Assembly (NCBI GenBank): GCA_030640485.1
Contig: DAOWJG010000192.1
Coordinates: 1 to 7,694, forward strand
Length of the DNA stretch: 7,694 bases
Direction: 5' to 3'
From: Dehalococcoidales bacterium
GTDB lineage: Bacteria > Chloroflexota > Dehalococcoidia > Dehalococcoidales > UBA5760
The translations under genes and the position numbers were made by a program. Shown one piece after another: positions 1-6,857 of this stretch. Positions within the stretch are counted from its first letter, which is position 1. The number at the start of each line of letters is the position of its first letter. The notes beneath the pieces were generated by a model. The model did not search any database. It was given only the letters and a program-made list of their open reading frames with translations, and had not been told where the DNA came from.

Positions 1-13
1 AAATTTCATAGTT

Positions 14-57
14 ACAGGCTCTTAACTCAGTTTATATTGCAAAAAAGAATAGCCTGT
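14..57. repeat. 7-bp inverted repeat flanking the -35 region
   Basis: ACAGGCT (14-20) and its exact reverse complement AGCCTGT (51-57) are separated by 30 bp. One arm lies upstream of the candidate -35 box and the other in the -35/-10 spacer, so the pair could be a split operator. The arms are short and the loop is long, so chance is a real possibility and a terminator is unlikely. Confidence 0.25.
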
Positions 58-65
58 CATAAAAT
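37..65 (+). promoter_or_regulatory. Candidate sigma70 promoter for the 492-aa repeat protein
   Basis: A -35-like TTGCAA (37-42, 4 of 6 matches to TTGACA) is followed after exactly 17 bp by TAAAAT (60-65, 5 of 6 matches to TATAAT). Transcription would start near 72, giving a leader of about 80 nt before the ATG at 151. No better hexamer pair was found between here and the gene; TTGACT at 86-91 has no -10 partner. This is a pattern match only. Confidence 0.5.
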
Positions 66-150
66 AGAGGGTGCTATGGTAGTGTTTGACTTTTTGCTTG
101 GATGCCAGGTGGGAATTCTTCTGTGGAGTCTTTAGGGGTTTTTAAAAGCT

Positions 151-1629
151 ATGGAAAGTGAAATTGGGCCGGTTGAGAAGGCAGTAGCTAGGGCGGAGAC
201 CCTAAGTAAATCAGCTATTGAGGCGGCTGGGGCAACAATAAAGGCCGCTCAGGAAGCGGTAGCCAAGGCTGAGGAATTGGGCAAATCAGCTAAGAAATCA
301 GCTGAGGCAGCCACCAGGGCCTCTCGGAAAGCGGTGGATAAGGCTGAGAGAGTAAGCAGGGAGGCTGAGGAGGCGGCTGAGGCAACAATAAAGATAGCCC
401 AGGAAACGATAGCTAAGGCTGAGGAAGTCATTGAATCGACTAAAGAAGCTACTAAGGCCTTAGCCAGAACGTTTGAGGAGGCGGCGGCTAGAGCTGAGAC
501 GATAGTTAAGGGGGCCAAGGAAGCGGCTGAGGCATCGATAAAAGAGTCCGCCGCCAGTATAAGCCGGACTGAGAAAACAGGTACTGCGGCTAAGGAGACT
601 GCCGAAGAGGCAAAGAAGATATCTCGCGAAGCGATAGCTAAGGTTGAAGAAGTAGGTAAATCAGCCAAGAAGTTTGCTGATGAGGCGACCAAAGCGTCAC
701 GGCAGGCGGTGAATAAGGCTGAGAAAGCGAGTAAGGTGCTTCAAGAGTCTACCGGGGTATCAACCAGAGCCTTTGACAAAGCGATAGGTCAGGCTGAAGA
801 AACCACTAAATGGGCCCAAGAGACCATTGAGGCAGCTCAAGGAACCTTTGAGAGAGCTATAGTCGGGGCTGAGGGGGTACGTGAGGGGGCGAGGGAGGCT
901 GTCGAGTCAATGAGGAAGGCTTCGCAGGCAGCTCAAGTTAAAGCCGATGAAGTAAGCAAGGAGGTTCAGGAAGCGGCTGAGGCAGCGATGGCTAGGGCCG
1001 ATGAAGTGAGTAAAGAGGTTCGGGAGATAGCCGATGGGGTAAGTAGGGAGGTTCGGGAAGCGGCTGAGGCAGCGATGAGGGCGTCTCGAGAAGCTTTAAG
1101 CATGGTTGAGAAAACAGGTAAGGAAGCCAAGGAGGCAGTTGGGGAGGCGACCAGATTATCCGGGGAAGCAATAGCTAGGGCAGAGGCAATAGGTAAGGAA
1201 GCTAAGGAGGCGGCTGAGGCAGCGAAGCGAGAGGCTAAGGAGGCGGCTGAGGTGGCGAGGCGAGCCACTAAGGAAGCGGCTGAGGCGTCGATAAGGGCAT
1301 TTGAGACCGCAATAAGCCGGGCTGGGGAAACCGGTAAGCTGCCTGAGGAAGCGGTTGAGACAGCGATAAAGCGGGCTGGGCGAACCGGTAAAGTGTCTGA
1401 GGAGGCGGCTAAGGCGGCGACAGGCCGGGTCAGGAAAACTGAAGAACTGACTGAGGAGGCGGCTGGGGTAGAGGGAGAGCAGGCTGAGGCAGCGATAGGC
1501 CAGGTTGAGGAGGAAAATAGGAAAGCAGAGAAAGCAGAGAAGAAGAGAGCGGAGGAGCGTTTGGATTTCCTGGCCAGAATGTATGCGGCTAATAAAGATA
1601 AACGAGGTAAGGGTAAGGAAGAAGACTAG
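151..1629 (+). CDS. Ala/Glu/Lys-rich tandem-repeat helical protein (LEA/apolipoprotein-like, unknown function)
   Basis: This 492-residue protein has no family I can name. It is dominated by Ala, Glu and Lys, with no Cys or His, a single Trp (W221), a single Tyr (Y478) and only two prolines (P7, P398), so it should be almost entirely helical and soluble; no signal peptide or membrane segment is visible. Residues 11-440 tile completely into 25-, 18- and 11-residue repeats (see the repeat entry). Residues 441-492 are a highly charged tail rich in Lys and Glu. Eleven-residue helical repeats are known from group 3 LEA proteins, apolipoproteins and right-handed coiled coils, so membrane or surface binding, desiccation-type protection, or a filamentous scaffold are the options; none is shown. 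ATG 151 is the only start: an in-frame TAG lies at 133-135 with no alternative start between. The Shine-Dalgarno is weak (AGGGG at 134-138, 12 nt from the ATG). A second helical repeat protein follows on the same strand. Confidence 0.85.
   Translation: MESEIGPVEKAVARAETLSKSAIEAAGATIKAAQEAVAKAEELGKSAKKSAEAATRASRKAVDKAERVSREAEEAAEATIKIAQETIAKAEEVIESTKEATKALARTFEEAAARAETIVKGAKEAAEASIKESAASISRTEKTGTAAKETAEEAKKISREAIAKVEEVGKSAKKFADEATKASRQAVNKAEKASKVLQESTGVSTRAFDKAIGQAEETTKWAQETIEAAQGTFERAIVGAEGVREGAREAVESMRKASQAAQVKADEVSKEVQEAAEAAMARADEVSKEVREIADGVSREVREAAEAAMRASREALSMVEKTGKEAKEAVGEATRLSGEAIARAEAIGKEAKEAAEAAKREAKEAAEVARRATKEAAEASIRAFETAISRAGETGKLPEEAVETAIKRAGRTGKVSEEAAKAATGRVRKTEELTEEAAGVEGEQAEAAIGQVEEENRKAEKAEKKRAEERLDFLARMYAANKDKRGKGKEED
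181..1470 (+). repeat. Coding tandem repeat: 25-, 18- and 11-residue units tiling residues 11-440
   Basis: Ten consecutive 25-residue units (75 bp each) begin at residues 11, 36, 61, 86, 111, 136, 161, 186, 211 and 236. Typical unit openings are AVARAETLSK (11), AVAKAEELGK (36), AVDKAERVSR (61), AIAKVEEVGK (161) and AIGQAEETTK (211). Then come one 18-mer (261), one 11-mer (279), three 25-mers (290, 315, 340), two 11-mers, AAEVARRATKE (365) and AAEASIRAFET (376), and three 18-mers (387, 405, 423). The 18-mers at 387 and 405 are AISRAGETGKLPEEAVET and AIKRAGRTGKVSEEAAKA. Every unit length equals 11 plus 0, 7 or 14, that is, one hendecad plus zero, one or two heptads, and the tiling leaves no gap over 430 residues. 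Confidence 0.85.
961..1077 (+). repeat. Near-identical 30-bp direct repeat inside the helical-repeat gene
   Basis: Positions 961-990 and 1048-1077 match over 30 bp with one mismatch (A968 against G1055), 87 bp apart, both encoding EVxEAAEAAM. A second nucleotide-level repeat at 1201 and 1234 has a 33-bp period with 28 of 33 matches by eye, encoding successive 11-mers. Such nucleotide similarity points to fairly recent unit duplication in this half of the gene. Confidence 0.75.
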
Positions 1630-1817
1630 GGAGCTAAGAAGCAAAACCAGCCAGGCTAAAGAGGGAGTCGGAAGATATAATAGGCGGCTAGGAAGAGACT
1701 AACAGAAGACGTATAGATATCTGAGTAGCGTTAGGGCGGAAGATATATTGGTATCCGGAGCGAAGAGTTGAGCTAAAGACCGGGACGGCTAGGAATATCA
1801 ACCGGAGGCACTGACGA

Positions 1818-1823
1818 TATAAA
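1818..1823 (+). promoter_or_regulatory. Possible -10 box for the 184-aa helical protein
   Basis: TATAAA would place a transcript start near 1830, only a few bases before the leader hairpin at 1834. The hexamer at the expected -35 position (1795-1800, ATATCA) matches TTGACA at only three positions, so this is a weak call. Confidence 0.3.
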
Positions 1824-1833
1824 TATACAGAAG

Positions 1834-1873
1834 CCAGCACAACTGCTTGAGTTTTTAGCAGGTTGGTGGCTGG
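1834..1873 (+). promoter_or_regulatory. Leader hairpin upstream of the 184-aa protein gene
   Basis: The left arm has CCAGC (1834-1838), CAA (1840-1842) and CTGC (1843-1846). It pairs with GCAG (1858-1861), TTG (1863-1865) and GCTGG (1869-1873), giving 12 Watson-Crick pairs with one small internal loop, one bulge and an 11-nt loop. No T-run follows on the + strand, so it is not a terminator. It ends 17 nt before the Shine-Dalgarno and could stabilise the 5' end of the mRNA or affect translation; that role is inferred. Confidence 0.5.
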
Positions 1874-1890
1874 AACAAAAATCAGAGTGA

Positions 1891-1896
1891 AGGAGG
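1891..1896 (+). promoter_or_regulatory. Shine-Dalgarno AGGAGG that sets the start at ATG 1906
   Basis: AGGAGG lies 9 nt before ATG 1906 but only 3 nt before the in-frame TTG at 1900. Normal spacing therefore selects ATG 1906 and removes two residues from the longest reading. Confidence 0.85.
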
Positions 1897-1905
1897 TCAT
1901 TGGTA

Positions 1906-2460
1906 ATGAATCAGAGAGAGCACGCCCCCAAAGCCCGTGAACGGGTTGAACAACAAGCTGAGAAGGTGGGGAAGCCAGGGGAACAACCGGCGGTAAAACC
2001 CCCTGAGGAAGTTCGAGAGCAGCCGGCAACCTCCTTGAGTGAGATTCTGTTGCGGGCGGAGAGGGCATACGCAGCCTATATGGATGCCCAAAAGGAGGTG
2101 GCTAAGGCCTACCGGGAGAGTGAGCTGGAAGCAGAGAGGGTCTACAAGGAGAGTGAGCGGCAGGCTAGGGGTGTCCGTGATGGGAATATTAGGCAAGCCC
2201 TGAAGGCCCGTGATGAGGCCATAGGGAAATCCGCAAGCGCTCGTGAGGAGGTAATAGCACAGGCAGAGCAGGCCTATAAGAATACTAAAGAGCAAGCCGA
2301 CAAGGCTTTTAAGGATAGTGAACTGCGGGTCAAGAATGCCTATGATGAGGGTGTAAGACAATCCCTGAAAACCTATGAGGGAGTTGTAGCCCAAGCTGAG
2401 GAGAAGCGTGAGGAAACCATAGAGCAGGCATGGAGCGTTTATACCAAGAGTACCGGGTAG
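1906..2460 (+). CDS. Hendecad-repeat helical protein with aromatic second positions (unknown function)
   Basis: This 184-residue protein does not belong to a family I recognise. Residues 1-44 are Pro, Glu, Gln and Arg rich and probably disordered. Residues 57-177 are eleven gapless 11-residue repeats with a partial twelfth at 178-184. Examples are AYMDAQKEVAK (57), AYRESELEAER (68), VYKESERQARG (79), AYKNTKEQADK (123), AFKDSELRVKN (134) and AYDEGVRQSLK (145). Position 1 is usually Ala or Val and position 2 is Tyr or Phe in seven of the eleven full repeats, and Arg in the other four. There is no Cys, signal peptide or membrane segment. An 11/3 helix of this kind is known from right-handed coiled coils and from lipid-surface binders such as alpha-synuclein, perilipin and apolipoproteins; which applies here cannot be told. 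The gene follows the 492-residue repeat protein on the same strand and converges on the tubulin-like gene 58 bp away. Confidence 0.85.
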   Translation: MNQREHAPKARERVEQQAEKVGKPGEQPAVKPPEEVREQPATSLSEILLRAERAYAAYMDAQKEVAKAYRESELEAERVYKESERQARGVRDGNIRQALKARDEAIGKSASAREEVIAQAEQAYKNTKEQADKAFKDSELRVKNAYDEGVRQSLKTYEGVVAQAEEKREETIEQAWSVYTKSTG

Positions 2461-2473
2461 GACAGAATAACCT

Positions 2474-2511
2474 GAGTAGGTAACGTTGTTACTTGGCTTG
2501 CTTACCTATTT
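2474..2511 (+). terminator. Terminator-like inverted repeat in the convergent gap
   Basis: TAGGTAA (2477-2483) pairs exactly with TTACCTA (2502-2508), extended by G-U/A-U pairs to 2474 and 2511, around an 18-nt loop. On the + strand it runs into a T-rich stretch (TTTGATTAGTTT). A competing smaller hairpin, GTAAC/GTTAC with a 3-nt loop, sits at 2480-2492. The arms are AU-rich and the minus-strand side has no good U-tract, so it is at best a modest terminator, mainly for the + strand gene. Confidence 0.4.
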
Positions 2512-2518
2512 GATTAGT

Positions 2519-3682
2519 TTATAGTAGTGAGGGTATATCTTTAAAGGCATCGGCAAGGTCTCTATGTTCGAACTCTATTCCTTCCCGCCTCTGTTTAATG
2601 GTGGCGATGAGGTCAATTGTTTGGGTGAAGTAGTCTACAATTTTACTTACCCCGCTGAGCTCGGAGAGAATTACCGTAATATTCATTGAGCTTTTTTCCC
2701 GGGGGTAGTCACCAGTCCTTATTATAGCCTCCGGTGCTATATGCTTCAGGTGGGTACCGATGTCCCTAATCAAGGTCATGTCCATGTCCTTGGGTGGAGC
2801 CGAGAGAAGATATAATCCTCTGCCGGCATCTGCCGGATTGCTCCGGAGTGATAGCTCGGTTATGGCATTGCTAATCACCTGAGCCCCCCGCTGGTCTCCC
2901 GCAATCTTATCCCGGAAGTCGAAGGGATTTTTCATTCGTCCAATTTGTTGTTTACTATAGCCTATCACCGTCCACCCGGCTAGAGTCTGTATTATATCGC
3001 CAGCGTCGAGTATCCTTGAGCCAATGTATTGGGGCTTCGTCTCTTCACCGGCGCAGAGTAGATTATAGAACGGTTCCGCGATTAAGGCATTGATTCTAGC
3101 CAGGTTGCCTCTGATTGAAAAGTTCTTACTAATATACCTTTGATTGTTAACCAAGAATATGGCATCCGCTACCAGATAAGCAGATTTAAGGCAGGTAGCA
3201 GCATTATAGATAGTTCTGCCCTCTGTCTCCTCCTCATGCTGAAAGGGGAGGACAATAAGGTTATATATCGGTTTTTCTATGTAGCGCTCTTTTAACTGTT
3301 GGGTTATGGCGGCTATGGCTCCGGAGCCAGTGCCACCGGCAGCCGCGGCGATTAGTAGGAAGGCATCTGTCTCGGCAAGCTGTGCTGTTTCCCTGATGGC
3401 ATCTATGATCTTGTCACCATCGTCTCGGGCAATCTCAGCCCCTAGCTCATTAATCTTGCCGACGCCGTGCCCACCGGTCTTCTGACCTCCGATGAGTATC
3501 CGGGCGTGGTAGTTAGGCTTGATAGTGCCTAGCCCGCTCAGGTCAGCCACATCGGTGTTAACCGCAATGGCGCCGGTAATTATGTTGATCTGGCGTTGAA
3601 CATGTGCCCTTATACCTAGCCGGGCAAACTCATCTGCAATCCTACCGCCGCATTGTCCCAAACCGATAACCAGTAATTTCAT
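2519..3682 (-). CDS. Tubulin/FtsZ-superfamily GTPase (CetZ-like/FtsZ-like, not canonical FtsZ)
   Basis: This 387-residue protein carries the tubulin-superfamily GTP-binding loops in order. T1 is GLGQCGGR (7-14), closer to tubulin's GQCG than to FtsZ. T3 is AVNTDVADL (40-48). T4 is AGGTGSG (115-121), which fits the tubulin signature [SAG]GGTG[SA]G rather than FtsZ's GGGTGTG. A T6-like VNNQRY is at 178-183. The T7 synergy loop LDAGDI (225-230) keeps the two aspartates of FtsZ NLDFADV (D226, D229), so polymerisation-coupled GTP hydrolysis is plausible. Residues about 265-355 match the FtsZ second domain (for example GRGLYLLSAPP at 287-297). The protein ends in DIPSLL (382-387), like the FtsZ C-terminal peptide that binds FtsA or SepF. 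Family knowledge says cytoplasmic filament former in shape, division or positioning; the exact clade needs a tree. The start ATG has AGAGGA 8 nt upstream. It has its own promoter and converges with two helical-repeat genes. Confidence 0.85.
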   Translation of the reverse strand: MKLLVIGLGQCGGRIADEFARLGIRAHVQRQINIITGAIAVNTDVADLSGLGTIKPNYHARILIGGQKTGGHGVGKINELGAEIARDDGDKIIDAIRETAQLAETDAFLLIAAAAGGTGSGAIAAITQQLKERYIEKPIYNLIVLPFQHEEETEGRTIYNAATCLKSAYLVADAIFLVNNQRYISKNFSIRGNLARINALIAEPFYNLLCAGEETKPQYIGSRILDAGDIIQTLAGWTVIGYSKQQIGRMKNPFDFRDKIAGDQRGAQVISNAITELSLRSNPADAGRGLYLLSAPPKDMDMTLIRDIGTHLKHIAPEAIIRTGDYPREKSSMNITVILSELSGVSKIVDYFTQTIDLIATIKQRREGIEFEHRDLADAFKDIPSLL

Positions 3683-3691
3683 TTTACCCTT

Positions 3692-3707
3692 CCTCTATTT
3701 AGAGAGG
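3692..3707 (-). promoter_or_regulatory. Small leader hairpin overlapping the Shine-Dalgarno of the tubulin-like gene
   Basis: On the minus strand CCTCT (3707-3703) pairs with AGAGG (3696-3692) around a 6-nt loop. The 3' arm forms most of the AGAGGA Shine-Dalgarno, and the 5' arm begins at about the second nucleotide of the predicted transcript. Closing the stem would hide the ribosome site, but five base pairs are weak. The element could also be a palindromic protein site. Confidence 0.4.
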
Positions 3708-3714
3708 TTTTACT

Positions 3715-3744
3715 ATTTTAGGCAAAACTGGGCGAAGATGTCAA
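3715..3744 (-). promoter_or_regulatory. Promoter of the tubulin-like gene
   Basis: On the minus strand a perfect TTGACA (3744-3739) is followed after 18 bp by TAAAAT (3720-3715), predicting a start at an A near 3708 and a leader of about 25 nt. The pair lies in the 93-bp gap behind gap, so this gene can be transcribed independently of the glycolytic genes. Confidence 0.75.
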
Positions 3745-3775
3745 TTCGGGGCTAGTGGTGCCTGTGTGGCGCTAG

Positions 3776-4819
<1,044 letters not shown>

Positions 4820-4836
4820 TTATACGATGAGGTCTA

Positions 4837-4866
4837 ATTATATCACAAAATATCTTAGACTATCAG
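4837..4866 (-). promoter_or_regulatory. Promoter of gap with extended -10
   Basis: On the minus strand CTGATA (4866-4861, 4 of 6) is followed after 18 bp by a consensus TATAAT (4842-4837), preceded by TGA, which makes a TGn extended -10. Transcription would start near 4830, about 40 nt before the ATG. The core GTGATATAATT is identical to that of the promoter at 6751. Confidence 0.75.
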
Positions 4867-4883
4867 GGTAATGACTATTTACT

Positions 4884-6200
<1,317 letters not shown>

Positions 6201-6234
6201 TCATAAATCTAGTTTCGAGGTCGGTTTGAAATTC

Positions 6235-6720
6235 TCAGTCGCTAGCTAGCTCAAGAGCCTTCTTTACTGCCTCAGCTGGGCTCTCGGCCGGGATGATTGA
6301 ATTATCCAGCTTACTATTTCGGGATATTGCCCAGGTGTTTAGGCCGATAACCGGGATGCCGCTTTGGAGGGCGTAGCCTATCTCAGTGAGGGTGCCGTAG
6401 CTGCCGCCAATGGCGATAACTGCCTGGGCTGATTTGACCACGGCCGCGTTTCTGGCATAACCGAGGCTGGTGGCGATGGGAATCTGGACATAGGAGTTGG
6501 CTGCCTGGCGACTGTCTCCGGGGAGAATGCCGATAGTCATTCCTGCCTCGGAACTGGCCCCCTTGCAGGCAGCCTCCATCACCCCGCCCAAGCCGCCACA
6601 GACCAGAATCACACCCTGCTTGGCCAGTTCACGGCCGACCTTCTCCGCTACTTTAGCCTCTTTTGAGGTAGGCTGACTGCCACCAATAACGGCGATAAAC
6701 CTCTTTTTATTCTCTGGCAT
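6235..6720 (-). CDS. LOG/SLOG-family Rossmann protein (TIGR00725-like)
   Basis: This 161-residue single-domain protein has the layout of the LOG (once 'possible lysine decarboxylase') Rossmann superfamily. It shows IAVIGGS (9-15), CGGLGGVMEAACKGA (41-55), GILPGD (64-69), LGYARN (86-91) and IGGSYGTLTEIGYAL (104-118). The last motif is the counterpart of the LOG signature PGGxGTxxE, with Ile104 in place of Pro, as is usual in the short TIGR00725-like subgroup. LOG proteins hydrolyse nucleoside 5'-monophosphates at the N-glycosidic bond; for this subgroup the substrate is not established, so the biochemical role is open. GGAG sits 9 nt before the ATG and a TATAAT promoter lies just upstream. Enolase follows after 40 bp, suggesting a two-gene transcript. 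Confidence 0.85.
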   Translation of the reverse strand: MPENKKRFIAVIGGSQPTSKEAKVAEKVGRELAKQGVILVCGGLGGVMEAACKGASSEAGMTIGILPGDSRQAANSYVQIPIATSLGYARNAAVVKSAQAVIAIGGSYGTLTEIGYALQSGIPVIGLNTWAISRNSKLDNSIIPAESPAEAVKKALELASD

Positions 6721-6750
6721 TTATGGGTGCTCCATCCGAGAGATAGAGGA

Positions 6751-6780
6751 ATTATATCACCTAAGCACAAGCCTTGCATA
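6751..6780 (-). promoter_or_regulatory. Extended -10 promoter of the LOG-like gene and eno
   Basis: On the minus strand TATAAT (6756-6751) is preceded by TGA, giving a TGn extended -10. The -35 region is poor (TATGCA at 6780-6775 with 18-bp spacing, 3 of 6), as is common when an extended -10 is present. A start near 6744 gives a leader of about 24 nt. The sequence GTGATATAATT is shared exactly with the gap promoter. Confidence 0.65.
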
Positions 6781-6812
6781 GTGCTACGAATAATCATGTG
6801 TCTTCTGTTAGG

Positions 6813-6857
6813 CAGTGTGTTCATGCAGGTGCATAGACACTGTTTCATTTTTTCTTA
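6813..6857 (+). terminator. Imperfect hairpin with T-tract at the 3' end of the HEPN-like gene
   Basis: CAGTGT (6813-6818) pairs with ACACTG (6837-6842) and ATGC (6823-6826) with GCAT (6831-6834), leaving a 4-nt loop and a small internal loop. On the + strand TTTCATTTTTTCTT follows immediately, which is the polarity of an intrinsic terminator pointing into the HEPN-like gene. On the minus strand, where that gene is transcribed, the hairpin starts 2 nt after its stop but has no U-tract. It may be a 3' stabilising structure or an antisense terminator. Confidence 0.35.

Larger units (their letters stand above)
1630..1905 (+). other. Non-coding spacer between the two helical-repeat genes
   Basis: No open frame here looks coding; all three forward frames carry several stops. 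The stretch contains a perfect TATAAT (1676-1681) without a usable -35, a weak pair CTGAGT (1721-1726) / TATATT (1744-1749) with 17-bp spacing, and an 11-bp direct repeat CGGAAGATATA (1669-1679 and 1737-1747). A TATAAA (1818-1823), a leader hairpin (1834-1873) and the Shine-Dalgarno of the next gene follow. No intrinsic terminator with a T-tract is visible behind the upstream gene, so read-through into the downstream gene is possible. Confidence 0.5.

Noticed and set aside
181..930. 75-bp periodicity considered as a CRISPR or non-coding satellite array
   Set aside because: Units are diverged at the DNA level, contiguous and in frame, with the periodicity conserved in the protein; there are no spacers.
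249..1644. Long open frames on the minus strand opposite the 492-aa protein gene
   Set aside because: They are shadows of a repetitive Ala/Glu/Lys codon pattern, give low-complexity Ser/Ala/Leu-rich products, lack Shine-Dalgarno sequences and overlap a far better coding frame.
1505..1702. Plus-strand frame overlapping and extending past the end of the 492-aa gene
   Set aside because: Basic low-complexity product from a shifted frame, no ribosome site; downstream stops occur at about the random rate, so neither a gene nor a clear frameshifted remnant can be supported.
1897..2394. Hydrophobic minus-strand frame of 165 codons that looks like a membrane protein
   Set aside because: It is antisense to a charged helical protein; reversed Lys/Glu/Arg codons read as Leu/Phe/Ser, which explains the false hydrophobicity.
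6648..6848. 66-codon minus-strand frame spanning the LOG-like gene start and its promoter
   Set aside because: Overlaps the LOG-like gene out of frame and runs through its promoter; no ribosome site or recognisable protein.
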